Assembly (NCBI RefSeq): GCF_020991005.1 | Contig: NZ_JAJLLW010000004.1 | Coordinates: forward strand, 310,001-374,000 | Length of the DNA: 64,000 nucleotides | Reading direction: 5' to 3' | Source: Halomonas sp. CUBES01 | Lineage (GTDB): Bacteria > Pseudomonadota > Gammaproteobacteria > Pseudomonadales > Halomonadaceae | Part shown: piece after piece, positions 8,516-16,920 of the stretch | Position numbering within the stretch: position 1 is the first letter of the stretch | How the letters are laid out: each line of letters starts with the position of its first letter | Made by a program: the position numbers and the translations under genes | Notes under the pieces: generated by a model | What the model was told of the DNA's origin: nothing | Databases searched by the model: none | Seen by the model: the letters and a program-made list of their open reading frames with translations, nothing else

Positions 8516-10663
8516 ATGACCTTGAACCGACAACGCTTATTGATCGCCGCGCTACTCATCATTGCTATCGGTGCTTTTTTTCTGAGCGGCGCCCACCAAT
8601 GGTTCACGCTCGACACCCTGAAAGCCTACCAAAATGATTTCCAGGCGGCGTTCAGCCAGTCACCCTGGCAGGTGGCAGGCATCTTCTTTGCCATCTATGT
8701 CGTGATGACCGCGCTGTCGTTGCCCGGGGCCACCCTGCTCACCCTGCTCGGCGGCACCCTGTTCGGGCTGGGCTGGGGGCTTTTGATCATCTCCTTTGCC
8801 AGTACGATGGGGGCGACGCTTGCGTTTCTGCTGTCGCGCTTCCTGTTCCGTCGCCCCATCGAAAAGCGCTTTCCGCGCCAGTTTGCCTCGGTCAACCGTG
8901 GCGTCGAGCGCGACGGCGCGCTGTATCTGTTCACCATGCGGCTGGTGCCGGTGTTCCCGTTCTTCATGATCAACCTGGTCATGGGCCTGACGCGTATCAA
9001 GACCGTCACGTTTTACTGGGTCAGCCAGGTGGCCATGCTTCCCGGCACCGCCATCTACGTCAACGCCGGGGGACAGTTGGGCGAGCTCGAGACGCTCAGC
9101 GGTATCCTGTCGCCGACGCTGATCGGCTCCTTCCTGCTGCTGGCCATCTTCCCCTGGATCGCCCGCCGCCTCGTGCGGCTGGTGCAGACGCGCAAGGCCT
9201 ACCAGGGCTTTACCCGGCCCGAGCGCTTTGACTACGACATTCTGGTCATCGGCGGTGGCTCGGCCGGGCTGGTCACCAGCTATATCGCCAGCGCCGTCAA
9301 TGCCAGGGTGGCGCTGGTCGAAAAGCACAAGATGGGCGGCGACTGCCTGAATACCGGCTGCGTGCCCTCCAAGGCGCTGATCCGCGCCGCCCGGGCGGCC
9401 CACGAGATTCGCACGGCTCCCCGCTTCGGTGTCACCGCCAGCGAGCCGCAGGTCGATTTCCCGCGCGTCATGGGGCACGTCCATCAGGCCATCCGCGATA
9501 TCGAACCCCACGACAGCGTGGAGCGCTACCGCGGGCTGGGCGTCGAGGTCTACCAGGATCACGCCACACTGACCTCCCCGTGGCACGTCCAGGTCGGCGA
9601 CCAGACCCTGAGCGCCCGGCATATCGTGCTGGCCACCGGGGCGCGGCCCAAGGTCCCGGCGATTACCGGCATCGAAAGCGCCCCCGTGCTGACCTCTGAA
9701 AACCTGTGGTCGCTGACCGAACTGCCCAAACGTCTAGTGGTGCTAGGTGGGGGCGCCATCGGCTGCGAACTGAGCCAGAGCTTCGCCCGCCTGGGCAGCC
9801 AGGTCACCCTGGTGGAAGGCATGCCTCAGCTGTTGGGTCGCGAGGACCAAGAAGTCGGCGAGGCCGTCGACGCCACCCTGACCCGTGAGGGCGTGACGGT
9901 GATGACCGAGGCCAAGGCGTTTGAGGTGGTCAGCGATGACGCCGGGCATCAGCTGGTCGTCGAGCAACACGGCGAGCGCACGACGCTGGCCTTTGATTAC
10001 CTGCTGGTCAGCGTCGGTCGCCAGGCCAACATCGAAGGGCTGGGGCTCGAGGCCCTGGGTGTTACCACCAGCGCCGCCGGCACGCTGGAGCTCAACGAGC
10101 AGTTGCAAACGCGCCTGCCCAATCTCTGGGCCTGCGGTGACCTCGCCGGGCCCTACCAGTTGACCCATGCAGCGGCCCACCAGGCCTGGCATGCGGCGGT
10201 GAACGCCCTGTTTGGCGAATTGAAGCGCTTTGCGGTGGACTACCGCTTCATGCCCGCAGTCACCTATGTCCAGCCGGAGGTCGCCCGGGTCGGCCTGAAC
10301 GAGAAAGAGGCGATCGACAAGGGCATTGACTATGAAGTGACCCGCTACGCCATGAGCGAAAGCGACCGCGCGATTGCCGAAGGCGCCACCGAGGGCTTTA
10401 TCAAGGTGCTCACCGTGCCGGGAAGGGACAAGATTATCGGCGCGACCATCGTCGCGGAGAACGCCGGCGAATGGCTGGGCGAATTTACCCTGGCCATGAA
10501 ACACGGCCTGGGCCTGAACAAGCTGCTGGGCACCATTCACCCTTACCCGACACTCGGCGAGGCCGCCAAGGCGACGGCAGGCGTATGGAAAAACGCTCAC
10601 AAACCCGAGCGGGTGCTGAGACTGTTGAAGCGCTACTTTACCTGGCGGCGCGGCGAGTCGTAG
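8516..10663 (+). CDS. TVP38/DedA-like membrane domain fused to MerA-like disulfide reductase
   Basis: A 715-residue two-domain protein. Residues 1-230 are a TVP38/TMEM64 (SNARE-associated/VTT) membrane domain with several hydrophobic helices and the family segment LPGATLLTLLGGTLFG near 62-77. From about 240 it is a flavin disulfide reductase: FAD motif GGGSAG, redox-active CLNTGC near 277-282, NAD motif VLGGGAIGCE near 412, the second FAD segment ACGDLAGPYQLTH, and the C-terminal HPYPTLGE carrying the His-Glu pair. The active-site layout matches mercuric reductase/dihydrolipoamide dehydrogenase, but the N-terminal HMA domain and the C-terminal Cys pair of MerA are absent. TTG 8522 may be the true start, because GGAG touches the ATG at 8516. 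Confidence 0.88.
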   Translation: MTLNRQRLLIAALLIIAIGAFFLSGAHQWFTLDTLKAYQNDFQAAFSQSPWQVAGIFFAIYVVMTALSLPGATLLTLLGGTLFGLGWGLLIISFASTMGATLAFLLSRFLFRRPIEKRFPRQFASVNRGVERDGALYLFTMRLVPVFPFFMINLVMGLTRIKTVTFYWVSQVAMLPGTAIYVNAGGQLGELETLSGILSPTLIGSFLLLAIFPWIARRLVRLVQTRKAYQGFTRPERFDYDILVIGGGSAGLVTSYIASAVNARVALVEKHKMGGDCLNTGCVPSKALIRAARAAHEIRTAPRFGVTASEPQVDFPRVMGHVHQAIRDIEPHDSVERYRGLGVEVYQDHATLTSPWHVQVGDQTLSARHIVLATGARPKVPAITGIESAPVLTSENLWSLTELPKRLVVLGGGAIGCELSQSFARLGSQVTLVEGMPQLLGREDQEVGEAVDATLTREGVTVMTEAKAFEVVSDDAGHQLVVEQHGERTTLAFDYLLVSVGRQANIEGLGLEALGVTTSAAGTLELNEQLQTRLPNLWACGDLAGPYQLTHAAAHQAWHAAVNALFGELKRFAVDYRFMPAVTYVQPEVARVGLNEKEAIDKGIDYEVTRYAMSESDRAIAEGATEGFIKVLTVPGRDKIIGATIVAENAGEWLGEFTLAMKHGLGLNKLLGTIHPYPTLGEAAKATAGVWKNAHKPERVLRLLKRYFTWRRGES

Positions 10664-10687
10664 CGATCCCCTCGGGGCGAGGCCTGG

Positions 10688-11080
10688 TCAGTTTGAATGG
10701 GCCTTGGCAAAGGTTTCCATCACCTGGTGCACGGTCTTGCGCTGCTCTGCGGGCAAGCTGCGGTATAACGCCAACAACCGTCGTTCCTCGCTGCTGGCAG
10801 ACACATCCCAGGCGGCTTTCGGTTCCTGGATGGACGCGTGCTTCTCCCCACCATAGCGCAGCTGATGGGGATCCATGGCCAGCCAGCTTGCCAATACCTG
10901 AAGCTTTTCCTGGCTGGGAATGGAGTCCCCCCGCAGCCAGCGCCTGACCGCCTGGTAGGTAACCGGCTTTCCCCAGTAGCGCAGGTTGAATTCGCGCTCC
11001 AGGACGGAGGAGCGCACGTCATACCCCGCGCCTTGCATGGCGTTCTTTAATCGCTCGGCGAACATCTGTTTTTCATTCAT
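10688..11080 (-). CDS. XRE-like helix-turn-helix regulator
   Basis: A 130-residue protein with an N-terminal Cro/CI-like helix-turn-helix, seen as MFAERLKNAMQGAGYDVRSSVLEREFN, then VTYQAVRRWLRGDSIPSQEKLQVLASWL (about residues 6-66). The recognition-helix region is YQAVRRWLRG. The C-terminal part (EERRLLALYRSLPAEQRKTVHQVMETFAKA) is helical and may dimerise. It is transcribed away from the diguanylate cyclase gene. Two inverted repeats lie just upstream of its start and could be its operators, suggesting autoregulation and perhaps control of the divergent gene. The regulator's signal is unknown. Confidence 0.72.
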   Translation of the reverse strand: MNEKQMFAERLKNAMQGAGYDVRSSVLEREFNLRYWGKPVTYQAVRRWLRGDSIPSQEKLQVLASWLAMDPHQLRYGGEKHASIQEPKAAWDVSASSEERRLLALYRSLPAEQRKTVHQVMETFAKAHSN

Positions 11081-11098
11081 GCCGCCAATGTGAAGCGA

Positions 11099-11153
11099 TT
11101 ATTCAATAAAAGTTGAATAACGGTTAACCTTTTGATTGAATCGTAACTTCAAT
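11099..11153. promoter_or_regulatory. Two inverted repeats, candidate XRE operators
   Basis: Two palindromes lie 19-73 bases before the XRE-regulator start and before the divergent cyclase gene. The first is TTATTCAA, 6 bases, TTGAATAA (11099-11120), with perfect 8-base arms. The second is ATTGAA, 7 bases, TTCAAT (11135-11153), with perfect 6-base arms and a similar core. The shared ATTCAA/TTGAAT-like core and the tandem layout are what autoregulatory repressor sites look like. Binding is inferred. Confidence 0.5.
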
Positions 11154-11224
11154 ACCCGTCCGTCGTTCCACCCATACCAAGCCACGCCTTGGCTGTTGAA
11201 GCCGTGCTTGAGGAGTCATTCAGG

Positions 11225-12619
11225 ATGAGTGGCCTATCTTCCACACCGGTTAATTCGTTTGATTGCCTGTGCCATGCATTGGGCCTCATCAGCCGATCGG
11301 AAACGCCTGCGGTGCTTTTCGAGCGACTTTCCAGCACCCTGCACACACTGGTCGGCAGGCAACCCATCGCGCTTTATCGACGCTCACCATCGGGAGAGCT
11401 GCGGTTGACCTATTGCCACCCTGTCGACAGCGCCATCACCGCTTGCAGGCAGCTGATGGGCGTTCGCTCGCTGGATGAATTACGGGCGTTCGAATACCAG
11501 TATTATGCGCTGCCAGGCGAGCACGGCGCATGGGGCTATATAGGCCATCCGTCTGCGCCGCCCAAGGAGGCCCTGCACTGGATCAGCATCGTTGTCGATA
11601 TCGCTGCGCAGCGGCTCCGGCTGCTGAAAGCGGATCACATGGCCAGGCGTCAGATCGATCTCAAGGCCCGCCGCCGCCAGCTCTCTCGCGACATCAAACG
11701 GCTCACATCCCTTGCAGACTGCCTCCAGCATCACGGTCAGGGCTGGTGTGACATCTTTCAAGCGGATGGCATCGCGTTAGCCCACAAGGATGAGCTCTAT
11801 TGTGTCGGAAAGACACCGGATCGGCGCTGTATTTTTCAACACCTCGGACACTTGGATGCACAAGCCGACCTGGACGACAGCCCGATAGAACTGGAGGGCG
11901 AGTGCCAGGGTGGGATTGCGACACCGCTGAGCATGGCCGGCAGTCAACTGGGATGGCTGTTGATGTTCCGTGCGCCGTCGACCGTCAGCTTTGCGGCGCG
12001 AGCGGCACCGGACATCCCGCTCAGTGTCTGGCTGCCGGTTGAAGCCTCCATGGTACTGGAACTCGCCGACGACCTGGCGGTTGCGATTACGGCCCTGGAA
12101 GTGGTTCACGTCAACCGCCAGTTGAGGAAAACCAATCAGCGCCTGGAAAGCCTTGCCCACACTGACCCGCTCACCCGCTGCTGGAACCGTTATTACACGG
12201 AGCACGTTATCGAGGCACTGTGTGCTTCCAGCACCCCCTGCGCGGTGTCGATGTTTGATATTGATGACTTCAAGGGTATCAATGACACCTATGGCCATGC
12301 CGTCGGTGACGACATCCTGCGTGAGGTCGCCAACCTAGCGACGCAACTATTGCGCAGCAACGACTACCTGGGCCGATGGGGCGGCGAAGAGTTTATCGTG
12401 ATCCTTGCTGACACGGCACAAGACGAAGGCGCTTTCATCGCCCAGCGGCTCTGCCGATACATCGAGCAACACCCCTTTTCCATTCCAGAGACGGTGACCA
12501 TCAGTGCAGGACTTACCACCGTCCAGCCGGGTGAACCTTCCCACTCATTATTAGAACGCGTGGATAAAGGCATGTATCTTGCCAAGGCGGCAGGTAAAAA
12601 TCAGGTCATGATCTGCTAG
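11225..12619 (+). CDS. GGDEF diguanylate cyclase with an N-terminal sensor region
   Basis: A 464-residue cytoplasmic protein with no membrane segments. The first 300 residues form a GAF-like sensor region of unclear identity. The C-terminal GGDEF domain makes cyclic di-GMP from two GTP: TDPLTRCWNR opens it, FDIDDFKGINDTYGHAVGD carries the metal site, and GGEEF is at 386-390. An RSND inhibitory site (RxxD) ends five residues before GGEEF, so product inhibition is likely. The ATG at 11225 follows GAGGAG and is preferred to a TTG at 11189. It is divergent from the XRE regulator and may share its operator region. No EAL domain is present. Confidence 0.87.
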   Translation: MSGLSSTPVNSFDCLCHALGLISRSETPAVLFERLSSTLHTLVGRQPIALYRRSPSGELRLTYCHPVDSAITACRQLMGVRSLDELRAFEYQYYALPGEHGAWGYIGHPSAPPKEALHWISIVVDIAAQRLRLLKADHMARRQIDLKARRRQLSRDIKRLTSLADCLQHHGQGWCDIFQADGIALAHKDELYCVGKTPDRRCIFQHLGHLDAQADLDDSPIELEGECQGGIATPLSMAGSQLGWLLMFRAPSTVSFAARAAPDIPLSVWLPVEASMVLELADDLAVAITALEVVHVNRQLRKTNQRLESLAHTDPLTRCWNRYYTEHVIEALCASSTPCAVSMFDIDDFKGINDTYGHAVGDDILREVANLATQLLRSNDYLGRWGGEEFIVILADTAQDEGAFIAQRLCRYIEQHPFSIPETVTISAGLTTVQPGEPSHSLLERVDKGMYLAKAAGKNQVMIC

Positions 12620-12749
12620 CGTGGCGGGTAAGGCGTTTGATCCAAGGCATGTAGCGAACGTTCCCATGCGGCGCTAGGCAGTTCTCGCCCTTGCGTTTTT
12701 ACACGCATCACGACCTGTTCGCTACACACGCTATCAGAGAGGCATTGGC

Positions 12750-13886
12750 ATGCAGCATCTATTACTGATTGGCGCGGGCCATGCGCACGCCTTCGTGCTG
12801 GAAGCCTTTGCCCGGCGCCCCGATACCAGGGTGGCCATCACCGTGGTCAGCGACAGTCACCTGGCCGCGTACTCAGGCAGCGTACCGGCCTGGCTGGCGG
12901 GGGAATGTTCGCTGCGTGACACCCAGATCGACGTCGCGGCACTCTGCCAGCGGGCAGGCGCGCGGTTTGTGTCTTCACCGGTGGTGGCCCTGGACAGCGC
13001 GGCGCGCCACGTCACCCTGGCCAGTGGCGAGACGCTGGCCTTCGACGTGGCCTCGCTCAATGTCGGCTCGACCCTGGCATTGCCGATACAGCATGGCGGC
13101 CACCTGCCGCATCTGCTGGCCATGCGCCCGCTGAGCTCGCTGCACCATCGCTGGCAGGCGCTGCGCGATGATATCGACCGGCTCCCTCAGGAAAGTCACC
13201 AGCGCGTGGTGAGCGTCGGGGGCGGTGCAGCAGGCTGCGAAACCTTGTTGAGCGTCCTGGCCCAGGTGCGCCACCAACGCCCGGATATCCATTGGTCGGG
13301 GCATCTGCTCAGCGCGTCGCCAACGCTGCTCCCCGGCGCGGGTCGGCTGCCCCGCTGGCTGACCCGGCGCGCATTAGCCAGGGCGGGCATTCAGCTACAT
13401 CTCCGGCAGCGTGGGGCCTCGCTGGTCAAGGGCGGCGTCGCCACCACCCAGGGCGGCTTCATCGCCGCTGATATCGTGCTGTGGGCCACCGGAGCGGTCG
13501 GCCACGACTGGCTTTCCAGCACCCAGCTGCCGTTGGACGCTCAGGGATTTATTCAGGTCGAAAAGACGCTGGCAATCGTGGGCCAGCCGGGCATCTTCGC
13601 GGCCGGCGACTGCGCCGCGTTTGACCCGCCCCTGCCCAACGCCGGGGTGTATGCGGTACGCATGGGCTCCTGCCTGGCGGACAACCTGCGCCGGGCCTGC
13701 CACGGCGAGCCACTCACCGACTGGCAGCCGCCTAAACGCGTCCTCGCGCTGATCGGCACCGGCGACGGACGCGCCATTGCCAGCCGGGGCGCGCTGGGCA
13801 TTAGGGGCAAGTGGGTGTGGGAATGGAAAAAGCGGATCGATGCGCGCTTTATCGCCCGCTTCAATCCGCCTTTTGAGGATCAATGA
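12750..13886 (+). CDS. Pyridine nucleotide-disulfide oxidoreductase, SelD-N-terminus-like (TIGR03169 type)
   Basis: A 378-residue flavoprotein. The N-terminal FAD motif is LLLIGAGHAHAFVLEAF at 4-20, the central NAD motif is VSVGGGAAGCETL near 151-163, and GIFAAGDCAAF near 280 is the second FAD site. The C-terminus (NAGVYAVRMG, then RVLALIGTGDGRAIASRG and KWVWEWKKRID) is diagnostic of the oxidoreductase that occurs fused to selenophosphate synthetase SelD (Nterm_to_SelD). Here it is a stand-alone gene with no selD in the window. It resembles NDH-2/sulfide-quinone reductases but lacks their redox cysteines. Substrate unknown. It lies 130 bases after the cyclase gene. Confidence 0.8.
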   Translation: MQHLLLIGAGHAHAFVLEAFARRPDTRVAITVVSDSHLAAYSGSVPAWLAGECSLRDTQIDVAALCQRAGARFVSSPVVALDSAARHVTLASGETLAFDVASLNVGSTLALPIQHGGHLPHLLAMRPLSSLHHRWQALRDDIDRLPQESHQRVVSVGGGAAGCETLLSVLAQVRHQRPDIHWSGHLLSASPTLLPGAGRLPRWLTRRALARAGIQLHLRQRGASLVKGGVATTQGGFIAADIVLWATGAVGHDWLSSTQLPLDAQGFIQVEKTLAIVGQPGIFAAGDCAAFDPPLPNAGVYAVRMGSCLADNLRRACHGEPLTDWQPPKRVLALIGTGDGRAIASRGALGIRGKWVWEWKKRIDARFIARFNPPFEDQ

Positions 13887-13916
13887 CGACCGTCATATAC
13901 GCACGGAACGGTCGTC
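13885..13916. terminator. Hairpin between convergent genes, possible bidirectional terminator
   Basis: GACGACCGT (13885-13893) pairs perfectly with ACGGTCGTC (13908-13916) around a 14-base loop, between the plus-strand flavoprotein gene and the minus-strand META lipoprotein gene. No T-run follows on either strand, so intrinsic termination would be weak. Confidence 0.3.
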
Positions 13917-13928
13917 TCGCCATCGCGA

Positions 13929-14390
13929 CTAGTTCGATTCTCGCCAGCCACCGAGCACTCGACTATCCGGGCCAAAAAACACCAGCCGATCATGGTCGAT
14001 CAAGTAGCGATAGGCGTTTTCGAGCATGTCCGTCACCCGTCGGGCGTCGTCCATGTTAGGGCACGCTTTGCGCGTGGTAGACAGCTCGCTTATCTCGATA
14101 CGCTGGCTTTCGCCTAGCCGCGCCTCGCCGGTAAACCGATTACAGCCGTCGTGGCCGCTGATGCGGCCGTCCCGGTCGATTGCAAAAAAGGGGGTTTCCG
14201 GCATCGACAGCCGCTCGTTGGTGCCGACCAGCAACAGATTCCAGCGCTGCTCGACAACCGGCCCGGAAAGCTCGCCACCGCTTGGTGCTTCCTGGGGTGA
14301 CGAGCTTGGGCCTGGCGCGCTGCTGCAGGCGCTGAGCAGCAGCGCGGCCGGGGCCAGCCAGAGGCATAAACGCCCGCCTTTCATGGTCAT
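13929..14390 (-). CDS. META-domain lipoprotein (HslJ-like)
   Basis: A 153-residue lipoprotein. The signal peptide ends in the lipobox LSAC followed by SSAPG, so the mature protein is lipid-anchored, probably in the outer membrane. The rest is a META domain: QRWNLLLVG at its start, then FFAIDRDGRISGHDGCNRFTG (the conserved GxxGCNxFxG pattern) and STTRKACPNM. Proteins with this domain include HslJ and bacterial stress or secretion-linked lipoproteins; the molecular role is not settled. The extra Pro/Ser-rich stretch after the lipobox is a usual linker. It is followed on the same strand by nothing obvious and is preceded by gloA, 23 bases away. Confidence 0.78.
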   Translation of the reverse strand: MTMKGGRLCLWLAPAALLLSACSSAPGPSSSPQEAPSGGELSGPVVEQRWNLLLVGTNERLSMPETPFFAIDRDGRISGHDGCNRFTGEARLGESQRIEISELSTTRKACPNMDDARRVTDMLENAYRYLIDHDRLVFFGPDSRVLGGWRESN

Positions 14391-14413
14391 GATGAACCTT
14401 CCTTGAATGAGAA

Positions 14414-14854
14414 TTACCAGCTGCCAGTATTTTCCATCGACGCCCAGGGCTCCTGGGGCGCCAGCGCGTCGCCTTTTTGCAACAGCTCAACCGAGATGCC
14501 ATCCGGCGACTTGACGAAGGCCATATGGCCGTCCCGCGGCGGGCGGTTGATGGTGACGCCATTGTCAGCGAGCTTCTGGCACAGCGCATAGATATCATCG
14601 ACCCGGTAGGCCAGGTGACCGAAATTGCGCCCGCCGGTATATTCTTCCGGATCCCAGTTGTAGGTCAGCTCAAGTTCCGGCGCCGTCAGCCGCGCTGAAC
14701 GCTCCTCGTCGCCGGGGGCGGCGAGAAACACCAGCGTAAAGCGGCCTTTCTCGTTTTCCTTGCGACGCACTTCCTTGAGGCCCAGCAGCTCGCAGTAAAA
14801 GTGCAGCGAGGCATCCAGATCGCTGATGCGAACCATGGTGTGTAGGTATTGCAT
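14414..14854 (-). CDS. gloA: Lactoylglutathione lyase (glyoxalase I)
   Basis: A 146-residue single-domain glyoxalase I. It isomerises the hemithioacetal of methylglyoxal and glutathione to S-lactoylglutathione in the cytoplasm. The four metal ligands are in place: His5 in LHTMVRI, the Glu in LELTYNWD, the His in GHLAYRVDD and the Glu in [29 protein letters not shown] is typical of the family. The length is close to E. coli GloA (135 aa). AGGAGA lies just upstream of the ATG at 14854. Absence of the insert seen in zinc-type GloA suggests the nickel/cobalt class, an inference. It probably shares a transcript with the META lipoprotein downstream. Confidence 0.93.
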   Translation of the reverse strand: MQYLHTMVRISDLDASLHFYCELLGLKEVRRKENEKGRFTLVFLAAPGDEERSARLTAPELELTYNWDPEEYTGGRNFGHLAYRVDDIYALCQKLADNGVTINRPPRDGHMAFVKSPDGISVELLQKGDALAPQEPWASMENTGSW

Positions 14855-15076
14855 GCATCTCTCCTGATGGGGTCATGTAACGATGGTGACATAAAACGCC
14901 CGACGCGCGCTCATTATGCGTCAAGTTTAGCATTCCTGTTGCCGTCCTGCGGGCAGAATGGTGGCTCACGTGGCGCGCCGGTTGAGCGCATTAATTAGAC
15001 AACAGTCTTACATGAGAATACTTTATTAACAATCATGTGCAATTAGCGTCACTTTCACCTTAACGGGGGAGACAAC

Positions 15077-16159
15077 GTGGATTCAGTCACACAGGCGGCA
15101 CTGGGCGCAGCCGTGGGCGGCGCCGTATTGGGGCGACGACTGGGGCGCAAGGCCGTACTGATGGGCGCGCTGCTGGGCACACTGCCGGACCTTGACGTGG
15201 TGCTCGACTACGGCGATGCGGTGGCCAACGTTACCGAGCACCGCGGCTTCAGCCACTCGCTGTTCGTGCTCACCGGCCTGGCCGCGTTGCTAAGCGTATT
15301 GAGCGCGGGACTGGCACCCGCCCGGGATATTTCGCTCGCCCGCTGGAGCGCCTTCTTTGGACTGATTCTGATCAGCCACCCGCTTTTGGATGCCTTGACC
15401 GCCTACGGCACCCAGCTACTGTGGCCGCTTGCGACCCCACCGGTCGCCTGGCCGCTGGTCTTCATCATCGACCCGTTTTACTCGCTGCCGCTGCTGGCCT
15501 GCCTGATCACCGCGTTACTGACCCGCCGGGTCAGGCGCTGGTGCGGCTGGGGACTGGCGATATCCAGCCTGTACCTGGTGCTGGCCTTTGGCGCCAAGCT
15601 CAGCGTTGAACACCGACTTGCGCCGGCGCTCGCCGAACAGGGGCTCGACACGGCACCGCACCTGGTACAGCCGACGCCGTTCAACATCCTGCTCTGGCGG
15701 GCCACCGTGGTCGACGGTGACCGCTACTATGAAAGCCTGGTGAGCCTGTTCGATAGCGATGCGCCGCCAGCTCTCGAGCCGCTACGCCGCGGCGCGGCGC
15801 TGGAAAGTGCGGCCTTCGACAGTCAGGCGGGGAAGCGACTTGCGTGGTTTGCCGGGCCGTTTCTACGCTACGAGATGCGCCCGATCGAGGGCAAGCTCAC
15901 CTTGATCGCGACCGATCTACGCCTGGGGTTCCCAGGGTTTCATCCGTTCAGCTTCACGCTGGCCACCCGTGAGAACTCAAGGTGGCAGCCGGTCGACCCG
16001 ACCGTCGAACTTGGCAGTGAGCGGGGCGTTCAGCTCGCCACGCTGTCGCGCCTGGCGGCACGCGCGTTGGGCGAGCGTGGCGCGCTTTGCGCCACTGCCT
16101 ACGTGGCGGCTGAGTGGCAGCTTCAGCCGCTCACCCTACCCTGTTCGCCTGACGCCTAA
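15077..16159 (+). CDS. ydjM: YdjM-like membrane-bound metal-dependent hydrolase
   Basis: A 360-residue inner-membrane protein of the YdjM / PF04307 family. The N-terminus (DSVTQAALGAAVGGAVLGRRLGRKA), then GTLPDLDV and HRGFSHSLF, are the diagnostic motifs; the Asp and two His residues would bind a metal. Four or five hydrophobic helices follow, at about 65-185, and residues 200-350 form a soluble domain. GTG 15077 is the start, with GGGGGAG nearby upstream. E. coli ydjM is LexA-controlled, but I see no SOS box here. Its stop overlaps the convergent lipoprotein gene by four bases. The physiological substrate is unknown. Confidence 0.82.
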   Translation: MDSVTQAALGAAVGGAVLGRRLGRKAVLMGALLGTLPDLDVVLDYGDAVANVTEHRGFSHSLFVLTGLAALLSVLSAGLAPARDISLARWSAFFGLILISHPLLDALTAYGTQLLWPLATPPVAWPLVFIIDPFYSLPLLACLITALLTRRVRRWCGWGLAISSLYLVLAFGAKLSVEHRLAPALAEQGLDTAPHLVQPTPFNILLWRATVVDGDRYYESLVSLFDSDAPPALEPLRRGAALESAAFDSQAGKRLAWFAGPFLRYEMRPIEGKLTLIATDLRLGFPGFHPFSFTLATRENSRWQPVDPTVELGSERGVQLATLSRLAARALGERGALCATAYVAAEWQLQPLTLPCSPDA

Positions 16160-16887
16160 GGCGCGATCCCCTGACCGCAGCCGCTGTATTGCTCACCGTC
16201 TACGGTCAGGGTGACCCGCGCCGGGAAGGGATGCCCACTCATGCCGTCGAAGCAGGCACCGGCTTCGATGCGCACACGGAAAAAGTCGTCGGCATCGGCA
16301 TTTTCAAGCACCACGCGCCCGGCGTCGTTATCCATGACGCTGACCATGTAAGGCAGCGTTTCCTCGTTTTCCCCATACTGGGTCGACAGGGTAAGCTGGG
16401 GCGAGTCATGGGCCATGGCGACCGTCCAACCGGGTTCGTTGCCCTGCCCCCGGAACATCACGCCCGGGTAGTCCTCGCGGGTCAGGGCATCACGGCGGGC
16501 GGCCAGTTCGCACTTGAGCTGGCCGCGTGGCGTTTCGACCATGGCCTGCTCGCCGCGATTCCAGAAGCTGATCTCGCCGTCCTGATAGCGCGCACCGCTG
16601 GCCACAACGGCCTGGGGCAGGCGCCAGGCGCCGTGCAGCGACCATAGTCGCAGTATTTCGCCGTCGACAGCGGTCACCAGATGCTGGCGCGCCGGACTGC
16701 AGTGCCAGGCCTCGAAGGCATCCGCCTGGCCGGAAAACAGTGCCGAAGGCAGCAACGGCGCTTGGGTATCCAGCGCGGACTTGTCGTCTGAAGGGACAGC
16801 GCTCGAGGTCGGCTCCAGTGCAGCGCAGCCGCCGATCGCTACAATAGCAGTACCTAATACAACAAGCCTTACGGCAAGGGTGATCAT
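16156..16887 (-). CDS. Lipoprotein with MliC-like and COG3650-like domains
   Basis: A 243-residue lipoprotein. The start at 16887 is chosen because CAGGAG lies 9 bases upstream and the signal peptide then ends neatly in the lipobox IGGC (Cys21). Residues of about 70-135 (AWHCSPARQHLVTAVDG to the pattern SGARYQDGEISFWNRGEQAMVE and KCEL) look like MliC, the membrane-bound inhibitor of C-type lysozyme, with its SGARY core and flanking cysteines. The next part, RGQGNEPGWTVAMA, is the hallmark of the COG3650 family. It would sit in the outer membrane facing the periplasm and may protect the wall from host lysozyme; that function is inferred. DUF3087 gene lies upstream. Confidence 0.7.
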   Translation of the reverse strand: MITLAVRLVVLGTAIVAIGGCAALEPTSSAVPSDDKSALDTQAPLLPSALFSGQADAFEAWHCSPARQHLVTAVDGEILRLWSLHGAWRLPQAVVASGARYQDGEISFWNRGEQAMVETPRGQLKCELAARRDALTREDYPGVMFRGQGNEPGWTVAMAHDSPQLTLSTQYGENEETLPYMVSVMDNDAGRVVLENADADDFFRVRIEAGACFDGMSGHPFPARVTLTVDGEQYSGCGQGIAP

Positions 16888-16920
16888 GGCAAAAGGCTCC
16901 TGAGCTAACGAGTGGGTCAC

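Noticed and set aside
8516..10663. Mercury resistance gene merA
   Set aside because: No N-terminal HMA domain, no C-terminal cysteine pair, no merR/T/P neighbours.
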